A stretch of 64,000 nt of DNA from JAPEKQ01 sp964516845. Lineage in GTDB: Bacteria > Joyebacterota > Joyebacteria > Joyebacterales > Joyebacteraceae. The translations under genes were made by a program, and so were the position numbers. Below are positions 8,310-16,910 of the stretch, piece by piece. Numbering within the stretch: position 1 is the stretch's first letter; each line of letters begins with the position of its first letter. The stretch is taken from the NCBI GenBank assembly GCA_964516845.1, contig CAZEXP010000001.1, positions 124,001 through 188,000 of the forward strand, given 5' to 3'. The notes beneath the pieces are model-generated. The model saw nothing but the letters and a program-made list of their open reading frames with translations. It searched no databases and was not told the DNA's origin.

Positions 8310-9954
8310 CGCTGCGCGAAGCGGAACGGGGTCTCACCCCGACGCGATCCAGGGACTTGCCGGGATCGTGTCCCGAGGTCACGCGGCCGTGACCGTGCTG
8401 ATGAGCGAACTCCGCGACGGGTTCAACAGCCCCATGGAGGTCCGTCCGGTCGCAGAGGCATCCGGGGATGAGTGGGCACTGCAGATCACGCACGCGTTGG
8501 GAGAGGTTCGGGGGCGGGTCCTGGCGGTGACGGCCGAACGACCGGCACTGGCAGCTCACATCGCTCTCGGGCTGGCGGGGCGGCTCGTTGAGATGGGCGC
8601 CCCGGTGACGGTCGTGGATGGTTCGATCGAAGAACCAATCTTCGCCAAGGGGCTTCCGGAGGACGGTGACGAAGGGCTGGTCGACGCGGTGCTCTTCGGC
8701 GTCTCGAGTTCGACCGTGGCGAGACGCACGCTCATGCACGGTGTGCGTCTCGTGACGGCCGGCTCATACCCAATCTCCGTCCCGGCAGTTCTGGGCGCCG
8801 AGGCCTACCGCACCACGCTCCAGAAGCTCGCTCGCGAGGATGCGACGGTACTCGTGGTGCTGCCGGCATCATATGCGCCCGTCGCCGCTGCCGCGGCTTC
8901 ACAGCTGATCATCGTCGAACGCGACCTTCCGCGTCTGGAACGCCTCACGCGGACCCTTCGCCAGGAAGATGATCTCAGGGAGGTCCGGTTCGTCGCCGTG
9001 CTGTCGGCCTCCGAGGAAGCCCCGATCGAGGATGCTCCCGTGCCCGAGGAAGCCCCGATCGAGGATGCTCCCGTGCCCGAGGAAGCCCCGATCGAGGATG
9101 CTCCCGTCACCCGGGTCGTTCCTCCGGATGGTGTGCGTGTCGAGGAGCGGGAAGGGCGGAGGAACGCTGAGACCGCGAGCGTGGCGGACGGAGTCGCGGA
9201 CGAGGACGTGAGTCGCGAACCCGCGCTCGTCACAGCGAACAACGCTTTTGCAGCGGACGTCCGGTCCGCTGTCGACGACGAGACCCCACCCGACGGAGAG
9301 GGACCGAGCGGTCGGAGGTGGGGAGGATGGATCGCGGCGATCGTGGTACTGCTCATCGCGGGTGTGATCTGGCGCACGGGCATCCTGGAGACGGTGTTCG
9401 GAGATGAGGATGCGGGTCCGGTTGAGGTCGCGACATCTGAGGAGGCTCCGCTTCCCACTGTCGAGGCAGCGGCGCTCGAGGATTCCGCGATGGTGACCGC
9501 TGGCACCCCGGACGCCCCCGCGTCAGCCGTTCAGGAACCGGCGGCGTTGGTCACGGAGGACGGTCGCGACGAACAGCCGGTGGACACCGGCGCAGCGGCG
9601 GCGCGCGACTGGCGCGCGGCGGCGGTCTCAGCCGCGGTGCCGGGGCGTTACGTCGTCTTCACGAGTTCCCACAGATACGCGAGCGCGGCGGAACAGGATG
9701 CAGCGGCGCTCGAAAGGAGAGGGTTCCCGTCCGTCGTGGTGGATGTTGACATCTCGGAACGCGGGAAGTGGCATCGCGTGGCGGTCGATGCCGGATTCAG
9801 AACACTTGACGACACGCGAGAACTGCTTGACATCATGAAGGAAGTCGGTTACGAAGGGGCATGGATAGAGCGTCTTCGTGAGCCGGCACCTCCGGTGGTC
9901 GCGCCCCCGGATACGTCCGATCAATGGATGGATGAGGGCGGCGCGGCACGGTAA
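8296..9954 (+). CDS. SPOR-domain membrane protein with degenerate ParA/CpsD-like N-terminal domain
   Basis: A 552-residue protein. Residues about 75-215 resemble ParA/CpsD P-loop proteins (RVLAVTAERPALAAHIALGLAG, VTVVDGSIEEPIF), but the Walker A GKT/S is missing, so ATP binding is doubtful. A Pro/Glu-rich linker carries three copies of EEAPIEDAPVP (9013-9108). A single membrane helix follows at about 340-360. The C-terminal 85 residues form a SPOR-like domain (GRYVVFTSSHRYASAAEQD...ERGKWHRVAVDAGF), a fold that binds denuded peptidoglycan. It has no partner with an obvious division role nearby except smc and ftsY downstream. The exact function is unknown. Confidence 0.7.
   Translation: MTASDAARSGTGSHPDAIQGLAGIVSRGHAAVTVLMSELRDGFNSPMEVRPVAEASGDEWALQITHALGEVRGRVLAVTAERPALAAHIALGLAGRLVEMGAPVTVVDGSIEEPIFAKGLPEDGDEGLVDAVLFGVSSSTVARRTLMHGVRLVTAGSYPISVPAVLGAEAYRTTLQKLAREDATVLVVLPASYAPVAAAAASQLIIVERDLPRLERLTRTLRQEDDLREVRFVAVLSASEEAPIEDAPVPEEAPIEDAPVPEEAPIEDAPVTRVVPPDGVRVEEREGRRNAETASVADGVADEDVSREPALVTANNAFAADVRSAVDDETPPDGEGPSGRRWGGWIAAIVVLLIAGVIWRTGILETVFGDEDAGPVEVATSEEAPLPTVEAAALEDSAMVTAGTPDAPASAVQEPAALVTEDGRDEQPVDTGAAAARDWRAAAVSAAVPGRYVVFTSSHRYASAAEQDAAALERRGFPSVVVDVDISERGKWHRVAVDAGFRTLDDTRELLDIMKEVGYEGAWIERLREPAPPVVAPPDTSDQWMDEGGAAR
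9013..9108 (+). repeat. Three in-frame 33-bp direct repeats
   Basis: Copies at 9013-9045, 9046-9078 and 9079-9108 (last one truncated) encode EEAPIEDAPVP. They are identical at the DNA level over the shared length, which suggests recent slippage expansion. They lengthen the linker between the cytoplasmic domain and the membrane helix. Confidence 0.9.
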
Positions 9955-9987
9955 CGACGGTCCAATCGAACAGAGCCAGGGGGAGCA

Positions 9988-12900
9988 GTGTACCTCGATA
10001 AGCTCGAGATCTACGGTTTCAAGTCGTTCGCACACAAGCTGACGCTCGAGTTCGGCCCCGGGATCACCGGTGTCGTCGGACCAAACGGCTGCGGCAAGAC
10101 GAATGTGGCGGACGCCATCCGGTGGGTCCTCGGTGAGCAGAGCGCGTCCGAGCTGAGAGGCTCCAGCATGGCCGATGTGGTCTTCAACGGCACGAAGAAG
10201 CGGCGTCGCCTGGGGCGTGCGGAGGTCAATCTGACCATCGACAACTCGGGCGGATATCTGCCGACGGACTACTCGAGCGTGGTCATCGGTCGCAAGGTGT
10301 ACCGCTCCGGGGAGAGCGAGTATCTCATCAACAAGACCCCGTGCCGCCTCCGCGACATCAACGACCTCTTTCTCGACACCGGCATCGGGACGCGAACGTA
10401 TTCACTGATCGAACGGAAGATGGTCGACTCGGTCCTCTCGGACTCCGCCGGGCACAGGCGGTTCATGTTCGAGGAGGCGGCCGGCATCATGAAGTACAAG
10501 GTGCGGAAGCGGTCGACCCTCAACAAGCTCGCTGCGACCGAAGCGGACATGCAGCGGGTCGCTGACATCATTAGCGAGGTCGAGAAGCAGGTACGCTCGC
10601 TCAAGCGTCAGCTCGCGCAGGCGCGACGGCACCGCCGATACACCGACGAACTGACGCATCTTGAGGTGGGACTGGCCAGACGCGACTACGGGGAATGGGA
10701 CGAGCAGCGGGGTGTGGCGCTGGGACGCGCGGCGGAGCTGCGTTCGAGCATCGCCGCCTTCGGGGAACTGCTGCAGCGTGATGACAGCGCGACACGCGAG
10801 GCGCGCGCCGCGCTCACGTCGCACGAGGAGACGCTCGCCGCCCTCGACGAAGATGTTGCGAAGGTCGACGGGGAGGCGCGGAACTTCGCGGACGGACTGC
10901 TGGTCGCGCGTGAGCGGAAGCATGCCGCGGAGCGGCGAGTCGAAGCCCTGACCCCGGAGATCACCGGACTGCGAGCGGAACTGGAGCAAGCGCGCCAGCA
11001 GATCCAGCTCATCGAGGAATCACTGGCTGCAGCCGCGACCGCGGCGACGGAGCGCGATGCGGGACTGACCGAACGCCGCTCCGAGCTCAGGCGTATCGAT
11101 AGCGAATACTGGGACGTCAAGAAGGCGCTCGCAGGGCAGAAGCAGACGAGACTTGAGGGTCTCGAAAGCTCGGCCGGTCTGAAAGGCGAACTCGAGAGTT
11201 ACCGCGCGCGTCTTGACGATCTGATCCAGGAGCACACCGGGATCGAAACGGCCCTGGCCGAAGCGAGGGCTGACTTCTCCTCGCGCGATTCGGGCGTCGT
11301 CAACGCGCTCGACGAAGAGAAGCGCTTTATGACCGCCGCGCGTGACTCACGCGACGCGGAGAAATCGACCGAGAACGATCTCGACATCGCGCGCGAGGCG
11401 CTGCTGGCGTCACGCGAGGGAAAGACGCGCGCCGGGGGCGAACTCCAAGCGGCGAAGCACAAGCTGGTCCTCCTCAAGGAGATGCGCGACGGGTACGGCG
11501 GGTTCGCGGCAGGCGTACGCGCGCTGTTGACCGATCCGTCGCACGAGCTTGAAGGACTGCGCGGTACGGTCGCCGACGTCATCGATGTCGACCCGATGGC
11601 CGCGACGGCCGTGGAGTCGGCTCTGGCCGGCGCCGCTCAGTACGTGGTCGTGAATACTCGATCCGACGCTCGCAAGGCGCTCGAGCATCTGGGGGCCGGC
11701 GATCGCGGTCGCGCGACCTTCGTCCCGCTTGACGAGGTCACGAAGGTGATCGTCCGGCGGACGCCGGAGTCCATCCTTGCGCTGCCGGACGTTCTCGGGA
11801 CCGCGTCCTCGTTCATACGCTGCGAGGATGCGCTCAGACCGGTCGTCGAGCTTCTTCTCGAGGGAACCGTCGTGGTCCGCGATCTCGACACGGCCGTCGA
11901 GCTTGCGACGCGTCACCAGGACCGCGGCGTGACCTTCGTGACGAACGCGGGCGAGGCCGTGAGCGTCGAAGGCCTCATCACCGGTGGCGGTGGGGGCAAC
12001 GCCGAAGCAGGCCTGCTGCGCAGGAAGGAACGCGTGGCGGAGGCGCAGCGGGAGGTTGCCAGACTGGAGCAGCTTCTGGTCGACACCACCCGCCTCGAGG
12101 GGGAGGCGAAGGAAGCCCTGACCCGGCTTACGTCGCGCTCACGGGAGTGCGGCGAGCAGACCGAACAGGCCGAGGCCGACCTCTGGGAGGCCAAGAGACG
12201 CCTGACGGAACTCGAGCTTGCGAAGACGAGCGCGGGCGAACGCATGGAGGAACTCAGCCTGCGGCGCGACGCGCTGGGTGAGCGAATGCGCGGCGCGCGC
12301 GGCGAGATCGAGTCACTCGCAGAGAGGCTGGCGCAGCTCTCGAAGGGCGAGGACGAGATCGGTGAGCGCGTCGAGGACCTGCAGCGGCGCTACACGGAGC
12401 TCGAGACCGCGCGGGAGACGGCGATCGAAGCGCAGCGGATCGCCGAACTCGAGGCGGCGTCGACGGACGCGACATTCAAGCAGCAGCAGAAGGAGCACGC
12501 GCAGCTTGCCGAACGCGTTGCGGCGGCGGAAGCGGCCATCGAACGCAAGGCCCGCGAGAACACGGATCACGGCGATGCAATAGCGGACCTCGCCGCGAAG
12601 CTCGAGGAGGACGGCCGACGTCTCGAGGAGGTGACGGCGCGACAGAGCGAGCTCAAGACCCGACACAGTGCAGTGCGCGACGAGACCCGGCGTCTCCGTT
12701 CGCAGCTCGATGAGGTTGAGAACACCAGCCGCACGGCCCGCGAGGAGCGTGACGGCATTCAGCGCGAGCTGCACGAGATCGAGATCCGCGACACCGAGCT
12801 GCGGGGACGCGCCGAGGCCCTCCGGGACCGCATGCTGGAGGACTATTCGATCGATGTCGCGGTCAAGGTCGCAGCGCTCCCACGAGCCTCGACGCATGTT

Positions 12901-13758
12901 TCAGAGGACGGTTCGTCGTCCATCGAGGAGGACTCGACATGGCGCGACGATGAGCCCAGGGCCTACGACGACATGGATGATGACGACGCGGGTGACGCCG
13001 ACGACGGTGCCGCCCATCATCATCACATCGCGCTGATGATGGACGAGAGCGACGAACCGGTCGACTGGAATCAGACACGGCAGGAGGTCGAACGCATCAA
13101 GGCGCGGCTTCGCTCGATGGGGCCTGTGAACCTGCTGGCGCTCGACGAATACGACGAGGAGAGCAAGCGTCTCGAATTCCTCCAGGCGCAGTTCGAGGAT
13201 CTGGAGCGGTCGAAGGCAACCCTCATCGAGGCGATAGAGCACATCAACAAGGCAGCCCGCCAGATGTTCGTCGACACCTTCGAACTGGTGCGTGAGAACT
13301 TCGTCAACATGTTCCAGCGCCTGTTCGAGGGAGGCGAGGCGGACCTGCGGCTGCTCGAGCCGGAAGACCCTCTCGAGTCACCGATCGAGATCGTGGCGAG
13401 CCCGCGCGAGAAGAAACTGGGCAGGCTCAGTCTGCTCTCCGGCGGCGAGCGGGCGCTGACGGCGATCGCGTTGCTCTTCGCGATCTACCTGGTGAAGCCT
13501 TCGCCCTTCTGTATCCTTGACGAGGTCGACGCGCCGCTGGATGACGCGAATGTGCGCCGGTTTATCAAGATGCTGAAGGAGTTCTCGGAGCGGACCCAGT
13601 TCATCATCATCACACACAACAAGGTTACGATGGCGGCCACGGACAGGCTCTACGGCGTTACGATGGAAGAGTCCGGTGTCTCGAAGGTCGTCTCCGTCCG
13701 ACTGGACGCGATGGGGAACGAGGTGGAGCGTGAGGAGATCGCTTACGAAGCTGTTTAG
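9988..13758 (+). CDS. smc: Chromosome segregation SMC ATPase
   Basis: A 1256-residue SMC protein, the ATPase of the Smc-ScpAB condensin. The Walker A motif GPNGCGKTN is near residue 32. Long coiled coils flank a hinge at about 498-655 (GYGGFAAGVRALL, VVNTRSDARKALEHL, FVTNAGEAVSVEG). The C-terminal head has LSGGERALTAIALLFAI and the Walker B motif ILDEVDAPLDD. The GTG start follows AGGGGGA. Oddly, residues 972-1025, near the C-terminal head, form a D/E-rich insertion containing a run of four histidines. ftsY overlaps the 3' end. Confidence 0.97.
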   Translation: MYLDKLEIYGFKSFAHKLTLEFGPGITGVVGPNGCGKTNVADAIRWVLGEQSASELRGSSMADVVFNGTKKRRRLGRAEVNLTIDNSGGYLPTDYSSVVIGRKVYRSGESEYLINKTPCRLRDINDLFLDTGIGTRTYSLIERKMVDSVLSDSAGHRRFMFEEAAGIMKYKVRKRSTLNKLAATEADMQRVADIISEVEKQVRSLKRQLAQARRHRRYTDELTHLEVGLARRDYGEWDEQRGVALGRAAELRSSIAAFGELLQRDDSATREARAALTSHEETLAALDEDVAKVDGEARNFADGLLVARERKHAAERRVEALTPEITGLRAELEQARQQIQLIEESLAAAATAATERDAGLTERRSELRRIDSEYWDVKKALAGQKQTRLEGLESSAGLKGELESYRARLDDLIQEHTGIETALAEARADFSSRDSGVVNALDEEKRFMTAARDSRDAEKSTENDLDIAREALLASREGKTRAGGELQAAKHKLVLLKEMRDGYGGFAAGVRALLTDPSHELEGLRGTVADVIDVDPMAATAVESALAGAAQYVVVNTRSDARKALEHLGAGDRGRATFVPLDEVTKVIVRRTPESILALPDVLGTASSFIRCEDALRPVVELLLEGTVVVRDLDTAVELATRHQDRGVTFVTNAGEAVSVEGLITGGGGGNAEAGLLRRKERVAEAQREVARLEQLLVDTTRLEGEAKEALTRLTSRSRECGEQTEQAEADLWEAKRRLTELELAKTSAGERMEELSLRRDALGERMRGARGEIESLAERLAQLSKGEDEIGERVEDLQRRYTELETARETAIEAQRIAELEAASTDATFKQQQKEHAQLAERVAAAEAAIERKARENTDHGDAIADLAAKLEEDGRRLEEVTARQSELKTRHSAVRDETRRLRSQLDEVENTSRTAREERDGIQRELHEIEIRDTELRGRAEALRDRMLEDYSIDVAVKVAALPRASTHVSEDGSSSIEEDSTWRDDEPRAYDDMDDDDAGDADDGAAHHHHIALMMDESDEPVDWNQTRQEVERIKARLRSMGPVNLLALDEYDEESKRLEFLQAQFEDLERSKATLIEAIEHINKAARQMFVDTFELVRENFVNMFQRLFEGGEADLRLLEPEDPLESPIEIVASPREKKLGRLSLLSGGERALTAIALLFAIYLVKPSPFCILDEVDAPLDDANVRRFIKMLKEFSERTQFIIITHNKVTMAATDRLYGVTMEESGVSKVVSVRLDAMGNEVEREEIAYEAV

Positions 13759-14728
13759 CGGTCTGTCCAGAACACGGGAAGCGATCGTCGACGGGATCCA
13801 GCGCGCGCTCCATGGTGGGCGCGCGCTTGACGATGAGGCCCTGGCGGGCATCGAGGAGACGCTGATCGCGGCAGACGTGGGGGTCGACACCTCGCTCTAT
13901 CTGGTGGAACGGCTCCGGGACGCCGCCCCTCGAATGGAGTCCACGGACGCGGATGCGATCGTGCGGTTTCTCGCCGATGAGATCCGGAGTCTCTTCGCGG
14001 GAGGCGCCGATGCGGTGGCGGACCCGATGTCCGGACGGAACGGGCACCGGACGGATGGCGAACCACCCGACGACAGCCGGCGACCGCGCGTGACCATGAT
14101 CGTGGGCGTGAACGGCGCGGGGAAGACGACAACGATAGGGAAACTGGCGGGACTGCTTCAGCGAGAGGGAGAGACGGTTCTTCTCGCGGCGGCGGACACG
14201 TTTCGCGCGGCCGCGGGTGAACAGCTCCAGATCTGGGCGGAGCGAACGGGCGCCGGTTTCGTCTTTGGTCAGCGGGGTGGCGACCCGGCCTCAGTGGCGT
14301 TTGACGCGCTCGAGGCCGCTGTCTCGCGAGACGTCGATCATCTCCTGATCGACACGGCCGGGCGTCTGCACACGCAGAAGAACCTGATCGCGGAGCTCGC
14401 CAAGATACGGCGTGTCGTCGAGAGCCGTCTCCCTGGAGCCCCGGATGACGTTCTGCTTGTCGTTGACGCGAACACGGGGCAGAACGCGCTGTCCCAGGCG
14501 CGGCTCTTCGATGAGGCGGTCGGCCTGACGGGGATCGTGCTGACGAAGCTCGACGGGACCGCGCGGGGCGGCATCGTCGTGGCGATCGCGAGAGAGCTGG
14601 CCATACCGGTCCGCTTCGTGGGGGTCGGCGAGGCGCTCGATGATATCGCCCGCTTTGACGCCGAGGAGTTCGCGAGGGGCCTTCTGCCTGCCGGGGAGGT
14701 GTCCGCGATGGGAGATGTCGGGACCTGA
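13730..14728 (+). CDS. ftsY: Signal recognition particle receptor FtsY
   Basis: A 332-residue SRP GTPase. A short helical N domain (LFSGLSRTREAIVDGI) is followed by the G domain: GVNGAGKTTTIGKLA, the insertion-box motif ADTFRAAAGEQL, DTAGRLHTQKNLI, TKLDGTARGG and the closing FVGVGE..DDIARFDAEEF. It docks SRP-ribosome complexes at the inner membrane. I chose GTG 13730 because AGGTGGA precedes it; this overlaps the smc stop by 29 nt. A longer GTG start at 13676 is possible. It lacks the long acidic A domain of E. coli FtsY. Confidence 0.95.
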   Translation: MRRSLTKLFSGLSRTREAIVDGIQRALHGGRALDDEALAGIEETLIAADVGVDTSLYLVERLRDAAPRMESTDADAIVRFLADEIRSLFAGGADAVADPMSGRNGHRTDGEPPDDSRRPRVTMIVGVNGAGKTTTIGKLAGLLQREGETVLLAAADTFRAAAGEQLQIWAERTGAGFVFGQRGGDPASVAFDALEAAVSRDVDHLLIDTAGRLHTQKNLIAELAKIRRVVESRLPGAPDDVLLVVDANTGQNALSQARLFDEAVGLTGIVLTKLDGTARGGIVVAIARELAIPVRFVGVGEALDDIARFDAEEFARGLLPAGEVSAMGDVGT

Positions 14729-14746
14729 GTCGTCATTCACCCCGGG

Positions 14747-14775
14747 TTGACAGTCCGGCCCGGGCGTGGTAGATT
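14747..14775 (+). promoter_or_regulatory. Sigma-70-type promoter for the riboflavin operon
   Basis: TTGACA (14747-14752), a 17-nt spacer and TAGATT (14770-14775). The predicted start near 14782 is about 10 nt before the FMN riboswitch. Similar TTGACA-17/18-TAGNNT pairs occur before the BMC, HU and TPR genes in this window. Confidence 0.8.
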
Positions 14776-14790
14776 AGACTTGTTACAGTC

Positions 14791-14906
14791 GTTCCTTCGG
14801 GGCGGGGTGCAACTCCCCACCGGCGGTCAAAGCCCGCGAGCGGGTCCTCCCGCAGAGCCTGTGGAATCCAGGCGCCGACAGTGAAAGTCTGGATGGGAGA
14901 AGGAAC
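14791..14906 (+). promoter_or_regulatory. FMN riboswitch (RFN element)
   Basis: The conserved RFN core is readable from end to end. P1 is GTTCCTT/AAGGAAC (14791-14797 with 14900-14906). The core blocks are TTCGGGGCGGGGTG, AACTCCCCACCGGCGGT, AAAGCCCGCGAGC, GCCGACAGTGAAAGTC and GGATGGGAGAAGG. It binds FMN and lowers riboflavin-gene expression when FMN is plentiful. A terminator follows at 14940-14966. Confidence 0.97.
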
Positions 14907-14939
14907 CGTGAGCGGGGCCACCGACGCCTCGTTCCCGTG

Positions 14940-14966
14940 CGCCCCGAGGTCTCGGGGCGTTTTCTT
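14940..14966 (+). terminator. Riboswitch-controlled intrinsic terminator
   Basis: An 8-bp stem (CGCCCCGA/TCGGGGCG) with a GGTC loop is followed by TTTTCTT. It lies between the FMN riboswitch and ribD, so FMN-bound RNA probably terminates here. The competing antiterminator was not worked out. Confidence 0.88.
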
Positions 14967-15003
14967 ATGGCGGGCGGGAGTGCATCTGGTGGCGAGAGGT
15001 TCG

Positions 15004-16182
15004 ATGGAAGACGGCGCGACACGCGACGAGCGGTTCATGCGCGAGGCGATCTCGCTGGCTGAGCGCGGGCGCGGATACACGAGTCCGAACCCGCGGGTCG
15101 GCGCTCTGCTCGTCCGTGACGGCGAGATCGTCGGGCGCGGCTACCATGAGTCGTACGGAGGAGCGCATGCCGAGGTCAACGCCATCGCGGACGCCGGTGA
15201 TGCGGCACGCGGCGCGGACCTCTACGTAACGCTCGAGCCCTGCTGTGTCTGGGGCAACACACCTCCCTGCACGGACGCCATCCGGCAAGCCGGGATCCGG
15301 CGCGTCGTCATGCCGATCGACGACCCGAACCCCGACGTGGCCGGGCGAGGCGCGACCATGCTGAGGGAGGCCGGGGTCATCGTCGATATCGGGTGTCTCG
15401 ACGATGAAGCTCGAAGACTCAATGAGGCGTACATCCGGTTCCGCGCCACGGGGTTGCCGCTGGTCACGCTCAAGCTGGCGGTGACGCTCGACGGTCGGAT
15501 CACATCATGGAGGGCGAAGGACCGGTGGATCAGCGGTGAGCAGTCCCGTCGTCGGGTGCATGCGATGCGCGGGGCAAGCGACGCGGTCCTCGTCGGCATC
15601 GGGACGGTTCTGGCGGATGATCCGGACCTGACGGATCGGCGTGGAGACGGCACAGAGCGGCAGCCCGTGCGTATCGTTGCGGATTCTCATCTCAGGATCC
15701 CGGTCGACGCGCGGCTCGTGTCCACGGCGGGAGCCGTGCGCACCGTGGTCGCGTGTATCGACGAGGAGGGGCTTGCAGCGCGCGCCGCGACGCTCGAGAA
15801 GGAGAATGTGACGGTGTGGCGTCTCCCCGTCGCGAGCGATGGACGACTCGATGCTGTCGCGTTGATGCGCCGGCTCGCCGCCGAGGGCATGACGGACGTC
15901 CTGTGCGAGGGGGGATCCACCCTGGGGACGGCGCTGCTCGACCGGAACCTGGCCACGCGCCTCGCCGTCTTCGTCGCGCCGAAGGTGGCCGGAGCGGGCG
16001 AACTGCCGGCGCTCCGTGAGCTGGGGAGGCATATCCGCCTGGAGAACGCCACGTGGGAACGCATGGGCGACGACATGCTCCTCATCGCATCGGTGGACGC
16101 CGCGCGGGATGGATCCAACACAGTGGCCGGGAGCCGAGGGGTTCTCCAGACCGAGGGTGCGACGACGTGTTCACAGGACTGA
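15004..16182 (+). CDS. ribD: Bifunctional riboflavin deaminase/reductase RibD
   Basis: A 392-residue enzyme. The N-terminal deaminase has the zinc motif HAEV (about residues 55-58) and LEPCC...TPPC. The C-terminal reductase starts near 150 with TLKLAVTLDGRI and continues through SGEQSRRRVHAMR and LCEGGSTLGTALL. It performs the second and third steps from the GTP cyclohydrolase product. The usual CSHxGRTPPC stretch reads CVWGNTPPC. ATG 15004 follows GAGAGG. The 3' end overlaps ribE by 16 nt. Confidence 0.96.
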   Translation: MEDGATRDERFMREAISLAERGRGYTSPNPRVGALLVRDGEIVGRGYHESYGGAHAEVNAIADAGDAARGADLYVTLEPCCVWGNTPPCTDAIRQAGIRRVVMPIDDPNPDVAGRGATMLREAGVIVDIGCLDDEARRLNEAYIRFRATGLPLVTLKLAVTLDGRITSWRAKDRWISGEQSRRRVHAMRGASDAVLVGIGTVLADDPDLTDRRGDGTERQPVRIVADSHLRIPVDARLVSTAGAVRTVVACIDEEGLAARAATLEKENVTVWRLPVASDGRLDAVALMRRLAAEGMTDVLCEGGSTLGTALLDRNLATRLAVFVAPKVAGAGELPALRELGRHIRLENATWERMGDDMLLIASVDAARDGSNTVAGSRGVLQTEGATTCSQD

Positions 16183-16850
16183 TCGAGACGACGGGACGCG
16201 TACGGGCGATGGTCCGCACCGGTGACGGCGCGAGGCTGTCGGTCGAGACCGGGATCGCGCGCGAGCTGGCGGCCGGTGAGAGCGTCAGCGTCAACGGCGT
16301 GTGTCTCACGGTCACCGTGACGAACGGAGACCGGTTCGAGGCGGACGCCGTCGCCGAGACCTTGCGGGCCTCAACGCTCGGCGCCCTCGCGCCGGGGGAC
16401 CGGGTCAATCTGGAACGCGCGCTCAGGCTCGGCGACCGGGTCGGGGGACACATCGTCACGGGACACGTGGATGCGGTCGCGACGGTCCTGGAAAGGCGCG
16501 AGCGGGGTCGCGGAGTGGAGATGGCATTCGAGATCCCGGCGCAGCTTGTCGCGGAGGTGGTCTCGAAGGGGTCCGTGGCTCTTGATGGAACGAGCCTGAC
16601 GGTGGCGTCCGTGGAGGGGCGCCGCGTCACCGTGGCGTTCATCCCGGAGACACTCACGGCGACCATTGCCGGGACCTACCGGCGGGGGATGCGGGTCAAC
16701 GTCGAGACCGACGTTCTGGCCAAACATCTGAGGAAGCTCCTCAGCGAACGGAGTTCCACGAGCCTGGGTTCGGAAGAGAACGGCGAGGCCGACGAGCGGG
16801 CCTCAACGAAGGGACTGACGATCGAGCGGCTGCGCGAACTGGGATTCTGA
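16167..16850 (+). CDS. ribE: Riboflavin synthase alpha chain
   Basis: A 227-residue protein with the tandem lumazine-binding repeats of riboflavin synthase. It starts VFTGLIETTGRV at a GTG and contains SVNGVCLTV and GGHIVTGHVD. The second repeat has SVALDGTSLTVASV. It dismutates two 6,7-dimethyl-8-ribityllumazine molecules to riboflavin. GAGGGTG precedes the start inside ribD. The C-terminal 30 residues are charged and Ser/Glu-rich, slightly longer than the common length. Confidence 0.95.
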   Translation: MFTGLIETTGRVRAMVRTGDGARLSVETGIARELAAGESVSVNGVCLTVTVTNGDRFEADAVAETLRASTLGALAPGDRVNLERALRLGDRVGGHIVTGHVDAVATVLERRERGRGVEMAFEIPAQLVAEVVSKGSVALDGTSLTVASVEGRRVTVAFIPETLTATIAGTYRRGMRVNVETDVLAKHLRKLLSERSSTSLGSEENGEADERASTKGLTIERLRELGF

Positions 16851-16910
16851 GCGACGCAGCGATTCCGACACGACGGAACGGACACGGGGTTCCAAACGGA
16901 GCGAGACATC

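Noticed and set aside
9013..9108. A possible CRISPR-like repeat array
   Set aside because: The three 33-bp copies are directly adjacent with no spacers and are in frame inside a linker.
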